Of a stretch of 64,000 nucleotides of DNA, positions 24,873-33,256 are shown piece by piece (position 1 is the stretch's first letter; each line of letters opens with the position of its first letter). The notes under the pieces were generated by a model. That model was given only the letters and a program-made list of their open reading frames with translations. It was not told where the DNA came from and did not search any database. The DNA lies in NCBI GenBank assembly GCA_965229885.1, contig CBDDJX010000002.1, forward strand, positions 310,001 to 374,000. Reading direction: 5' to 3'. Both the position numbers and the translations under genes were made by a program. Source of the stretch: DATLLJ01 sp965229885 (GTDB taxonomy: Bacteria > Acidobacteriota > Vicinamibacteria > Vicinamibacterales > CAVVIG01).

Positions 24873-27800
24873 CTAGAAGTCGTAGCCAATCCACATTGTG
24901 AAGCGCGGCTTGCGGAACGTGTCGCTTCCGCCACCGGAGGCAAACAGCACGTCTTCCCAGTCCTTGTTGAACAGCGTGCGCCAGGACCAGTCGAAGTGGA
25001 TGGGGAATCCCAAGGCGAAGGTTTCGAGGCCCATGCCGTACGAGGCGCGGCCGTCTTTCAACCGGTACCCTGAGATGAGCCTCTGGGGGCCAAGCGCGAC
25101 GACAGGATTCCCGGCTTCGTCGAAGAGTGAGTTTCCGAAGGAGTCCCTCTCGATCCCGATGACCCCTCTGCAGATTTCATCCTGGCCAGTCGCGAACTCA
25201 TAGCCGGTGTTTCCGGTGCAGTCGGTCGCGCTTTGCTGGCCCTCGAACCACGCGCCGCCGATGTTTGCGAAGAGCACGCCGCGAATGCCGCCGATGACGC
25301 CGATCGGGGTCAGCGCCGCTTCGATCAAGGGGAAGCGCAGTTCGGCGTTGGCGAACACGGCGTTCTGGCCGGAGAACTGCAGGTAGTCGTAGCCGCGCAG
25401 TTCCGAGTTGCCGCCGAAGTACGTGAAGTCCGGGTAGTCGCCGAAGCTCTTGAAGCCCTTGAGACGCGTCGCGAGCAGACCGTTGCCGCCAAGCCGCAGG
25501 TAGTGCCGCACATCGGCCTCGAGGGTCTGCCGCGATAACAGGCTGCCTATCGGGGGCGCGACTTCGTATGCAAGTCGCACGGTATTTCCCGCGAGCGGTC
25601 CGAATTCGCGGAACACCGTCGTCTCCTGAACGAATTCGACGCCAAGGGGGATCATCGAGCCGTTGTTGAAGAGCGTCCGGCCATAGTTCTGCAGCTGGTA
25701 CTGCGCTGCGAGCTCGGCCAGTGCCGGATCGTTGTAGTGCTCGTTGAGCTGGACCAAGCCTCCCGAAACCTGCACTCGGCGGTAGCGGTTGAGTGGGTAG
25801 ATCCCGAGTGCCGAGCCGCCACGGACGGTTCGAGTCGCCTGGGCGCTGTCCCGGTCGATGAAATTCTGGTACGCCGGATTGTAGTAGGCGCCGGTGTTGC
25901 CCTGGCCGTAAAAGAAGGTGTTCTGCAAGTATCCCTGAAGGGCGTACTGGAACCGACTGGAGATATTGACGTACGACGCGGCCATCGTCCGGTACCGCGA
26001 AATCGACGCGATGAAGATGTTGATCTGCCGATCGCCCGTCATGTCGCCGAAGCTGATGGCCGTGCCGCCGAAGATGTCGCCGTTGCTCGTGACGCCCACG
26101 TTGACCGGCGGCCGTCCCTGGAGAAACATCTTCTCGAAGGGTTTCTTCTTCCGTTGGTTGTCCGCCACAAGGGTGTGCTGGAACGGCGCCTGGAAATCGA
26201 TGATCGGGCCAGGCGCGCCGAGGTCGGCGCTCGCCACCAGATGCAGCGGCTCCTTCCGGTCGATCGTGTGAATGCTGTACTCGCCCTTGTAGTAGCTGAT
26301 GAAGGCGATGCGGTGAGTCTGCCCTTCCTTCAGCACGACGGCGGAAAAGTTGCCCCCGAGGACGTCGGTGAACTGACCGAGTTCGCCCGTTCGGAGGTCG
26401 AGCGTCCAGATGTTGTAGATGTTGCCGTTCTTCGCGACCTCCGGGTCGAGCGGCACGGCCGGGTCGGTGGCCGTCGACGAGAACACAATCGTGTGGTCGT
26501 CGATGAACTGCGCTGAGGTTTCGTCCACCGTGCCGAACGTGACTTGCGTCTTCTTCGTGGTGTCGAGATCGAGGCGGAACAGCTTCTGGTTGCCGCTGAC
26601 CCGCGCGTTATAGATCAGGTACTTCCCGTCGGGCGAGTAGCTCGGCGCGTAGTCCGCGAACTCGTCGTTCGTCAGGTTCACGACCTGTAAGGTTTCGAGG
26701 TCGATCGTGTAGATGTCTCCGACCGCGTCGCGCAGCGCGGCAAACCCGACGGTCCGGCCGTCAGGAGAGAAGGTGGGCGATTCGGGCTCGTCCACCGTTT
26801 TCATCGGAATCTGCTGCTCGATCTTCTGAGTGAGCACGTTCTGGATGACGAGCGCGCGCTCCTTCTCGGTCCGTACGAAGTACGCGAGGCGGTCGCCGGT
26901 CGGGGACCACGACATCCACGGCATCTCGGGCCGCCCTCCCAGGAACACGATATGGTCGAATCCCATATCCTTGTCGAAGCCTTTGGTCAGGTTGCGGACG
27001 ATCGACCCGTCCTTCGACGAGACGAGGACGATGTCCAGCTCGGAGTCCTTCCGATTCAACGTCACGACGGCGATCAGGTCGCCTGAGGGCGAGGGGGCAA
27101 TCGACAGCGCGTCGGAGAACTTGGTCTTCTCGCGGTTGGGCGCCAGATTGCGTCCGTAGTCGGCCGGCCGCTCCTTGTCGCGGAACGGCTTGAACCGCTC
27201 CTTCAGATAGCGGTCGAAAGCCTGATCGAACTCGTCCGGTTCCATCTCGAAGGCTTCTTCGTAGGCATCCTCGCCGTCGCCGAGCACGCTCTTTCTCAGC
27301 GAGAACATGAACTGCCGGATGCCTTCCTTGCCCCATTTTGCTTCCATGAACTCGAACACGGCGTGCCCCAGGTTGTACGGGACGAGGCGCGGGTTGTTCG
27401 CGTTGCCGTAGCCTTCCGTCTGGGTCATCTTCGGCACGGTGTCGTTCACGGCCGCGTCGCGGACTGTCATCAAATCCATCGGCGTCCACTGCCCGCGCGC
27501 GATTTCGGCGCCGCCCTCAGCGACCCAGAGGGGATAGGACTTCCGGACCAGCGACTGCGGGATGATATCGAATTGAAATTGATGTGTCAGCTCGTGAACG
27601 ATGAGGCCGTAGAGCCGATCGGGCGGATCGTCAATCGGCAGCACCATGCGCCGGCGCACCGGCTCGGCGAAGGCGCCCACGCCCTCCGTCGCCTGCCCAA
27701 AGATGTTCTCCTGCTCGAACTCGCTGTGCGTCTTGAAGAGGATCAGTTGAACCTTGAACGGCAGGTCGTGCTTCAGGTCGGCGCTGATCTGCTGGTACGC

Positions 27801-28040
27801 GCTTTCCGCGTAGCCCGAGATGCGCCCCAGGTGCTCTTCCATCTCGGGGTAGTAGTAGATGTCGAAGTGGTCCGTCGCGTAGATGTGCCACTCGAAGGTG
27901 TCGTAGTGGATCCTGTTCTTCCCGAAGTACGGGACATACGGCGTCTGCGCCGACGCCACGCTGACGTGGGCGCCGAGGAGGAGGGCGGTCGCCAAGCCCA
28001 TGACGGACAGCGCGAAAGCAGACAGGATGGGCGTGCGCAT
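24873..28040 (-). CDS. Large envelope protein: gluzincin-like peptidase, TolB-type beta-propeller and Omp85-like barrel
   Basis: About 1055 aa from ATG 28040 (MRTPILSAFALSVMGLATALLLGAHVSVASAQ), with Shine-Dalgarno AGAGG. Domains in order: a peptidase-MA-like domain (about 40-330) with HELTHQFQF near residue 148; PD40/TolB propeller blades (about 350-640, e.g. DEPESPTFSPDGRTVGFAAL, YAPSYSPDGKYLIYNARVSG); and a C-terminal surface-antigen/BamA-like barrel (about 700-1055, FGGNSELRGYDYLQFSGQNAVFANAELRFPL, ending FTMWIGYDF). It is probably anchored in the outer membrane by its own barrel. The longer upstream reading (to 28427) lacks homology. Confidence 0.85.
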   Translation of the reverse strand: MRTPILSAFALSVMGLATALLLGAHVSVASAQTPYVPYFGKNRIHYDTFEWHIYATDHFDIYYYPEMEEHLGRISGYAESAYQQISADLKHDLPFKVQLILFKTHSEFEQENIFGQATEGVGAFAEPVRRRMVLPIDDPPDRLYGLIVHELTHQFQFDIIPQSLVRKSYPLWVAEGGAEIARGQWTPMDLMTVRDAAVNDTVPKMTQTEGYGNANNPRLVPYNLGHAVFEFMEAKWGKEGIRQFMFSLRKSVLGDGEDAYEEAFEMEPDEFDQAFDRYLKERFKPFRDKERPADYGRNLAPNREKTKFSDALSIAPSPSGDLIAVVTLNRKDSELDIVLVSSKDGSIVRNLTKGFDKDMGFDHIVFLGGRPEMPWMSWSPTGDRLAYFVRTEKERALVIQNVLTQKIEQQIPMKTVDEPESPTFSPDGRTVGFAALRDAVGDIYTIDLETLQVVNLTNDEFADYAPSYSPDGKYLIYNARVSGNQKLFRLDLDTTKKTQVTFGTVDETSAQFIDDHTIVFSSTATDPAVPLDPEVAKNGNIYNIWTLDLRTGELGQFTDVLGGNFSAVVLKEGQTHRIAFISYYKGEYSIHTIDRKEPLHLVASADLGAPGPIIDFQAPFQHTLVADNQRKKKPFEKMFLQGRPPVNVGVTSNGDIFGGTAISFGDMTGDRQINIFIASISRYRTMAASYVNISSRFQYALQGYLQNTFFYGQGNTGAYYNPAYQNFIDRDSAQATRTVRGGSALGIYPLNRYRRVQVSGGLVQLNEHYNDPALAELAAQYQLQNYGRTLFNNGSMIPLGVEFVQETTVFREFGPLAGNTVRLAYEVAPPIGSLLSRQTLEADVRHYLRLGGNGLLATRLKGFKSFGDYPDFTYFGGNSELRGYDYLQFSGQNAVFANAELRFPLIEAALTPIGVIGGIRGVLFANIGGAWFEGQQSATDCTGNTGYEFATGQDEICRGVIGIERDSFGNSLFDEAGNPVVALGPQRLISGYRLKDGRASYGMGLETFALGFPIHFDWSWRTLFNKDWEDVLFASGGGSDTFRKPRFTMWIGYDF

Positions 28041-28245
28041 AAACGGTACCTCTGGCTTGAAGAACGCCGGTCGGAGCCCGCTCGATCTTACTGTGACGCG
28101 TTCGCACCTGCAAACGCTGTGCTCGGAAAATCTGCTGCCGGTGCGCGGTGGTGTCCCCCCTGCGCGTCGGAGCTGACCCCTGCGGGCGACACGCCAGAAG
28201 GGCGTCCTCCGAATGCCGTCCGTTCTTCGTGCCAGGGGCGCTACA

Positions 28246-28800
28246 ATGAACATGATGTGGACCCGATGGGCTATCGCCGCCGTGAGCGCGCTGGCGTTCG
28301 CGCTATTGACCCTGAGCGTGCCGCTTGACTGGCCGTTTCGCCGCCATGAGATGGTCGCCCGGGGAGCTGCCTGTCCCGCCGACGCGAAACCCGCGAATCT
28401 CGATTTCACGTTGAAAGACATGAACAATCAGGAGGTGCGCCTCTCGGACTTCAAGGGAAAGGTCATCCTCCTCAATTTCTGGGCGACCTGGTGTGGCCCC
28501 TGCAAGATCGAGATTCCGTGGTTCGTCGAGTTCCAGCAGAAGTACGGACCCGCAGGCCTGCAGGTCGTCGGCATCTCGGTCGACGACACGCACGAGCAGC
28601 TCGTGCCGTTCGCGACCCAACTGAACATGAACTACGTGGTGCTGCAGGGCCTCGGGCACGACGATGTGCAGGAGGCGTACGGCCCGATATGGGGAGTTCC
28701 CGTGACTGCGCTGATCTCACGCGACGGCAAGATCTGCGCGAAGCACGTCGGCATCAGCGCGAAAGAGGCGATCGAGGACGAGATCAAGTCGCTCCTCTGA
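28246..28800 (+). CDS. TlpA/ResA-type periplasmic thioredoxin
   Basis: 184 aa from ATG 28246; ATG 28252 or 28255 fit better with the TACAAT at 28242-28247, which would make a leaderless transcript. An N-terminal membrane anchor (WTRWAIAAVSALAFALLTLSVPL) is followed by a thioredoxin fold with the active site FWATWCGPCKIEIP and cis-Pro region (GPIWGVPVTALIS). TlpA/ResA proteins reduce disulfides in cytochrome c and other envelope substrates. Confidence 0.9.
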   Translation: MNMMWTRWAIAAVSALAFALLTLSVPLDWPFRRHEMVARGAACPADAKPANLDFTLKDMNNQEVRLSDFKGKVILLNFWATWCGPCKIEIPWFVEFQQKYGPAGLQVVGISVDDTHEQLVPFATQLNMNYVVLQGLGHDDVQEAYGPIWGVPVTALISRDGKICAKHVGISAKEAIEDEIKSLL

Positions 28801-28844
28801 GCGGCGCAGATCCCTGGACCTGCTCGTGATATGATTCGGAGACG

Positions 28845-29069
28845 ATGTTGAAGGGATTCGCGCACGCACGCCTCGCCTGTGGTTGCCGCATTGCTTTCCG
28901 CGAAGGCGTCGAAGGCAGTCCGGTCATCGTCGTCGTCGACGAGAAGTCGCCGGGCTGCATGTTAACGCTGCACGTGCGTGATCTGCCGCTGTTCGACTAC
29001 CGCGAAGCACTTCGCGCGTCGACTCGCTTCGGCCCCCCCGAAGAAGAAGAATACGAAGAAGAAAGCTGA
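28845..29069 (+). CDS. Small hypothetical protein with acidic tail
   Basis: 74 aa (MLKGFAHARLACGCRIAFREGVEGSPVIVVVDEKSPGC...). Three cysteines (CGC and PGC) could bind metal. The C-terminal EEEEYEEES tail is strongly acidic. A TATGAT and a GGAGA lie just upstream. No family was recognised; codon use and position make it a likely real gene. Confidence 0.6.
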   Translation: MLKGFAHARLACGCRIAFREGVEGSPVIVVVDEKSPGCMLTLHVRDLPLFDYREALRASTRFGPPEEEEYEEES

Positions 29070-29083
29070 TCGCCGGCCGGCAG

Positions 29084-29806
29084 TCAGCTCACGCGGACAT
29101 CTGCAACGAGCGGTAAATGATCTGATGCGACGAGCGCGAGCCGTGTGCGCGGCAGCTCGACGCCGACGATCTCCACGTGGCCGGCGTAGTAGATGTGATC
29201 CAGGTGGAGCAATGGGAACACGCCCGGGTAGGTCCGCCGCCGGCTGAGAAAATTCCGCAGGTCGACGCTGTTCAGCCGCGCGCTCAGCGTCGACGTCACC
29301 AGCCCTTTCATCCATTCGTTGAAGTCCCCGAGCACGAGTTTCGGGCCGGGAACATGCCGATTCGTCACGATTTCCGCAAGGCGCTCGGCCTGATGGCGGC
29401 GCTCGAGCAGCGCCGTGCCAAGGTGCACGTTGTAGATATGCAGCGTCGACCCGTTGACGGCAATGTCGACGCGCTGCAGCCGCCGCGGCTCGCACGTTTT
29501 CCACGAGACGTCGTGCTCGATATGCCGGGTGATGGGCAGCCGGCTGAGGACCGTGTTGCCGAACTGGTGGCCGCGCAGCAGCCGTGCCGACGACATCATC
29601 CATCCCATACCGAGCGCGGCGCCGATCTCCTCGGCGTGGCCGCCGCCGCGCGGTCCTGCACCGACGACTTCCTGCAGCGCGACCACGTCGGCGTCGATGG
29701 CGCTCAACACCGCGACGATGCGTTCGGGTCGTGTGCGCCCGTCGAGCCCGCGGCAGCGATGGATGTTATAGGTGGCAATCCGCAGCGAGGTTGGCCCGTG
29801 AGTCAC
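29084..29806 (-). CDS. Endonuclease/exonuclease/phosphatase-family hydrolase
   Basis: 240 aa from GTG 29806 (VTHGPTSLRIATYNIHRCRG). EEP-fold motifs: LRIATYNIHRCRGLDG, DVVALQEVV (metal-binding Glu), LVLGDFNEWM and a C-terminal LVASDHLPLVADV (catalytic Asp-His). The small size and HRCRG motif match the metal-dependent nuclease/phosphodiesterase group often found near cardiolipin synthases. The longer reading to 29839 covers the promoter, where TATCAT is 6 nt before the GTG. Confidence 0.88.
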   Translation of the reverse strand: MTHGPTSLRIATYNIHRCRGLDGRTRPERIVAVLSAIDADVVALQEVVGAGPRGGGHAEEIGAALGMGWMMSSARLLRGHQFGNTVLSRLPITRHIEHDVSWKTCEPRRLQRVDIAVNGSTLHIYNVHLGTALLERRHQAERLAEIVTNRHVPGPKLVLGDFNEWMKGLVTSTLSARLNSVDLRNFLSRRRTYPGVFPLLHLDHIYYAGHVEIVGVELPRTRLALVASDHLPLVADVRVS

Positions 29807-29811
29807 TGCGC

Positions 29812-29818
29812 TATGATA
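29812..29818. promoter_or_regulatory. Shared bidirectional -10 element
   Basis: TATGATA reads TATGAT on the plus strand (for the gene at 29844, after a 26-nt leader with GGGAGG) and TATCAT on the minus strand (6 nt before GTG 29806). Symmetrical -10 elements of this kind can drive divergent transcription. Confidence 0.45.
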
Positions 29819-29843
29819 GTCCGGTGGGTTGGGAGGCAATCCT

Positions 29844-30146
29844 ATGACGCGGCTGAAATCCGAGATCGAAGTGACGTGCCCCTGCTGTCATGCGGCACTC
29901 CTCGTCGACACCAACCTCGGGCGCGTCGTGTCGCACCAGGAGCCGGACCGCGGGAACAAACCCGAGCTCAACGATGCGCAGCGCATCCTGGCGGCAGAGG
30001 CGGCGCGGCGCGAAGCCGTCTTCCAACAGTCGGTCGATTCGGAGAAGTCGCGAGGCGACGCATTGTCGAAGCGCTTCGAAGAGGCGCTCCGCCAGGCGCA
30101 CGACGAACCCATCACCAGGCCGTCACGCGACTTCGATCTCGACTGA
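29844..30146 (+). CDS. Conserved hypothetical protein with N-terminal zinc-ribbon-like CPCC
   Basis: 100 aa from ATG 29844 with Shine-Dalgarno GGGAGG. The N-terminus (MTRLKSEIEVTCPCCHAALLVDTNLGRVVSHQE) has a CxCC knuckle; no second Cys pair is present, so zinc binding is uncertain. The remainder is a charged helical coiled-coil-like region (RILAAEAARREAVFQQSVDSEKSRGDALSKRFEEALRQ). Function unknown. Confidence 0.75.
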   Translation: MTRLKSEIEVTCPCCHAALLVDTNLGRVVSHQEPDRGNKPELNDAQRILAAEAARREAVFQQSVDSEKSRGDALSKRFEEALRQAHDEPITRPSRDFDLD

Positions 30147-30169
30147 CGCCTCGGTGATTCTTGACGACA

Positions 30170-30826
30170 TCACCAATTGCCCCTGGGTAGTGCTGTCCAC
30201 CTCTCCTTGCGGCGATAGTAGAGCGGCTTCCTGTCCGGGAACCGTTTCTTGAACGCCCGGTATCGTGCGCGGAGCGCGTTCACGTGCCGGTTCGGCGAAG
30301 CCAGCGGTCGATGCGGGTACTCGAGCAGCATCCGTTCGACCTTCCACACGTTCGTGTCGGCCAGCCGCCAGTCGTACGTCCCCATCGCACGTAAGTCGAC
30401 TACGGCATAGCCGGTGACGCGGCCCGTCAGGTCGATATACGGATCCATGTAACTGACCGCAAGCGCGCGCGGCGTGGTGAAGACCGGTCTTCGTCCATGC
30501 AGGCCAGGATCGCGCGAGCGCGCCACCGACCCCCATCGTCCGTTGCGCTGGTAGATGAAGATGACGTGATCGAGATCGTCGATCGACTCGAAGCTGAGGA
30601 CAAGCGGGGGATAGCCGTGCTGTCCGAGCGCGACGGCCGCGAACAGCGCCGCCTCGAGGCAGTGGGCGCAGAGGTGGCGTACGACGCCGCGAAAGCTGCG
30701 CAATGTCGCGCGTCCGCCTGGCTCGTTGTTGTAGGGGAGCTGGTTGAGGTACCGCTGGACCATGAGCGGCGTCCGTAGCGTCGCGAGCAGGCGTCGCTCT
30801 CGCGGAGAAAAGGGGACGGGAGTCAT
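30170..30826 (-). CDS. Conserved hypothetical protein, transglutaminase-like Cys-His arrangement
   Basis: 218 aa. HLCAHCLEAALFAAVALGQHG followed by SIDDLDHVIFIYQRNGRWGSVARSRDPGLHGR has the spacing of a papain/transglutaminase-like Cys-His(-Asp) catalytic core, so it may be a cysteine protease or amidase; this is inference. The C-terminus is basic (RYRAFKKRFPDRKPLYYRRKE). The first codons (MTPVPFSPRE) are encoded by a REP-like repeat, so the natural start may lie slightly downstream. Confidence 0.65.
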   Translation of the reverse strand: MTPVPFSPRERRLLATLRTPLMVQRYLNQLPYNNEPGGRATLRSFRGVVRHLCAHCLEAALFAAVALGQHGYPPLVLSFESIDDLDHVIFIYQRNGRWGSVARSRDPGLHGRRPVFTTPRALAVSYMDPYIDLTGRVTGYAVVDLRAMGTYDWRLADTNVWKVERMLLEYPHRPLASPNRHVNALRARYRAFKKRFPDRKPLYYRRKERWTALPRGNW

Positions 30827-30830
30827 TTCA
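30806..30830 (+). repeat. REP-like repeat copy 1
   Basis: Contains GGGGACGGGAGTCATTT. An inverted copy lies at 31935-31961 and related copies at 42142 and 42231. Confidence 0.7.
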
Positions 30831-30842
30831 CGACAGGGACGC

Positions 30843-31875
30843 TAGCACTTACTTGTACAGTTCGACGTTAATACGTAGACTGGCGGCATGGGCCGTCCAG
30901 CCACGGCGATTGAGTTGACGCCAGAAGATCGCGCCACGTTGACTCAGCGTCTGCGCGCGCCCACCAGCGAGCAGTGCGTGGTCGTGCGCGCGCGCATCGT
31001 GCTGACTGCCGCCGACGGGCAGTCGACCGACGGCATCGCTGAGCAGTTGGCCCTGCGCCCGGCGACCGTGAGCAAGTGGCGGCACCGGTTTGCGACGCAG
31101 GGCGTGGCCGGCCTGGCCGATGCGCCGCGCCCTGGCCCCAGCCGCCGCTACGACGCCGCGAGCGAGCGACGGATTTTGAAGCAGTTGGATGCGCCGCCAT
31201 GGCATTCACTTGCGTCGTCGCCGATCCTGGTGCATCAGCACCGACCCGGAATTTGCGCCCAAGGCCGCCGACATCGTCGGCTTGTATCTCGCGCCGCCCG
31301 CCAACGCGGTCGTGATCTCGGTCGACGAGAAACCGCACATTCAAGCCCTGGAACGCGCCCAAGGCTACCTGCGGCTGCCGAACGGCACGGCGCTGCGCGG
31401 CTTCAGTCATGAGTACCAAGCGCCACGGCACCAGTACGTTGTTCGCGGCACTGTGAATGTCGCGACGGGGCAGCTCACGGCGGGGCACTACGCCCGGCGG
31501 CGCCGGCGCGAGTTCCTGGACTTCATGAACGACGTGGTCGCCGGGTACCCTGACCAGGAGTTGCATATCGTGTTGGACAACCTCAACACGCACAAACCGA
31601 AACACGACCGCTGGCTCGCGCGCCATCCCCGCGTGCATCTCCACTACACCCCCACGCGGGCCAGCTGGCTCAATTAAATCGAGTGCTGGTTCAGTATCCT
31701 CAGTCGGCGGGCCTTGCAGGGCGCAAGCTTCACCTCGGTGCCGCAGTTGCGCGAGGCCATCGACCGCTTCGTCAAGACCTACAATGCGCACGCCACGCCC
31801 TTCGAGTGGCGCAAGCGCGTGGTGCATTCCGTCGGGCTCAAGCATTGTTACGCCGATTTACGCAGCTAAATACTA
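30843..31875. mobile_element. IS630-family element, decayed
   Basis: Bounded by TA at 30843-30844 and 31874-31875 inside CTAG, the IS630 target. Imperfect inverted ends of about 30 bp: left TAGCACTTACTTGTAC, right (reversed) TAGTATTTAGCTGCGT, sharing AG.A.TTA..TG and TCG.CGT. It holds one broken transposase and lies between two inverted REP-like repeats. Confidence 0.75.
30888..31869 (+). pseudogene. IS630-family transposase, deleted and nonsense-mutated
   Basis: The N-terminal HTH part (LTPEDRATLTQRLRAPTSEQCVV...STDGIAEQLALRPATVSKWRHRF) runs to about 31195. It then joins, after an internal deletion with a frame change, to RRHGIHLRRRRSWCISTDPEF. The DDE core follows: VVISVDEKPHIQ, HIVLDNLNTHKP, TPTRASWLN. 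A TAA at 31675-31677 replaces the Gln of the usual ASWLNQIECWF, after which reading continues in frame (IECWFSILSRRALQGASFTSV) to the true stop at 31869. It cannot encode an active transposase. Confidence 0.85.
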
Positions 31876-31934
31876 GCAAGGCGGTCGGCCGAAATATGGC
31901 CAAGAAGACGTCGACGAAATGGGACAGGTCTTCT

Positions 31935-31961
31935 GAAAATGACTCCCGTCCCCTTTATTTC
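31935..31961 (-). repeat. REP-like repeat copy 2 (inverted)
   Basis: Reverse complement of the GGGGACGGGAGTCATTT repeat at 30806-30830. The two copies form a REPIN-like pair around the IS630 relic. Confidence 0.7.
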
Positions 31962-31966
31962 ACCCT

Positions 31967-32518
31967 CTATTTCAGCGCCTCCAGGTCCGTGACGACCTGT
32001 TCCGGCTTCCAGTCCGGGCCCGTGTAGACCTTGACCAGCTTGCCGTCCGCGTCGACGATCGCTGTCCGCAGATTGTGCGTGATGGTGGATGGATCGGTCG
32101 GCGCTGCTGTCATCGCCATGCCGAACCGGGACGCGAACATGTCGATCTGGTCGCGGTCGCCGGGTTTGAGCTCGAGCCCCGCAGATGATGATGTCGTCGA
32201 GGGCGTCTCGGTTGCCGCGTTCTCGAGCGGCGCCACGCCGACTTTCTTCACGGCGTTGAATACGCCTCGTTCGGGTCGACGACGAGCGTGGCACTGATCA
32301 GGTCCCCAGGCGCAATGCCGTTCAGCAACTGCGGATCCTTCGCCTTGTACGGCATCGTCATCGCCATCATGAAGCCTTTGATTTCTTCATGCTTCACCGT
32401 GGCTTGCTGGCGATCGGGTGAGACCGCGAGCACCCCCCTCTACGGTGTAGGCATGTTGGCTGGATGGCGTGCTGCCGCACGCGGCCGCGGCCAGCGCCAG
32501 AAGGAGGGAAAAAGCCAT
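31967..32518 (-). pseudogene. CusF-like/SCO1-like copper protein, frameshifted and internally deleted
   Basis: A lipoprotein signal peptide from ATG 32518 (MAFSLLLALAAAACGSTPSS) shifts frame at the C6 run 32433-32438 into a CusF-like copper domain (VSPDRQQATVKHEEIKGFMMAMTMPYKAKD). A second shift near 32250 leads to the last part of an SCO1/SenC domain (FGMAMTAAPTDPSTITHNLRTAIVDADGKLVKVYTGPDW). The SCO core with its CxxxCP copper site is missing. Intact relatives help copper insertion into cytochrome oxidase. Confidence 0.75.
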
Positions 32519-32554
32519 TTGAGCGCGCACATAAATAGTCTACAGCCGTTCGCC

Positions 32555-33256
32555 ATGATCTGGGTGGGGACATCGGGTTACAACTACCCTGGGTGGAAAG
32601 GCCGTTTCTATCCACAGGAGCTACCTGCGGCGAAGATGCTGCCGTACTACGCGGCGCGCTTTCCGACCGTCGAGATCAATTACAGGTTCTACCGCATGCC
32701 GACGGAAAAGCTCGTCGCCGGGTGGGCGGCGCAGACGCCGTCGCCTTATCAGCTGACGCTCAAGGCGCCCCGACGCATTACACACGACAGCCGATTCAGA
32801 AACTGCGGTCCGCTGCTGTCGGCCTTCTGCGGCGTGGCCGGCTCGCTCGGCGACAAGCTCGGCGCGCTCCTGTTTCAGCTGCCTCCCACGGCGCAGAAGG
32901 ATCTGATGCTCTTTGACGCATTTCCGGGCGACCTTCCACCGGGTACGCGAGCCGCCTTCGAATTCCGGCACGCCTCGTGGCTCGACGACGACGTGTTCGA
33001 GCGGCTGCGCCGCCGGAACCTCGCGCTGTGCATCGCCGACAGCGAGAAGATGTCCACACCAGTTCAGATGACCGCTGACTACGCGTACTTCCGATTACGT
33101 GACGAGGGGTACACGGCGGACGACATCTCGCGCTGGGCTGAGACGATTGCGCGCGAGACTGCCCGTTGCCGCGAGGTGTTCGTGTATTTCAAACACGAAG
33201 AAGAAGGCAAAGGCCCCGAGTTCGCCAGGCTGCTGATGGATTGCCTCAGCCTGTGA
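32555..33256 (+). CDS. DUF72 family protein
   Basis: 233 aa from ATG 32555 (MIWVGTSGYNYPGWKGRFYPQELP). It shows the family pattern: TSGYNYPGWKG, a PTVEINYRFYRMP strand, LKAPRRITH, LGALLFQLPPTA, AAFEFRHASWLDDDVFERLRRRN and a C-terminal VFVYFKHEEEGKGPEFARLL. DUF72 (YecE-like) proteins adopt a TIM barrel; their activity is unknown. The 3' end overlaps the convergent hydrolase gene by 11 nt. Confidence 0.92.
   Translation: MIWVGTSGYNYPGWKGRFYPQELPAAKMLPYYAARFPTVEINYRFYRMPTEKLVAGWAAQTPSPYQLTLKAPRRITHDSRFRNCGPLLSAFCGVAGSLGDKLGALLFQLPPTAQKDLMLFDAFPGDLPPGTRAAFEFRHASWLDDDVFERLRRRNLALCIADSEKMSTPVQMTADYAYFRLRDEGYTADDISRWAETIARETARCREVFVYFKHEEEGKGPEFARLLMDCLSL

Noticed and set aside
31675..31677. TAA in the IS630 transposase as a recoded codon
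   Set aside because: It is CAA-to-TAA at a conserved Gln in an element that also carries an internal deletion; an ordinary nonsense mutation is enough.
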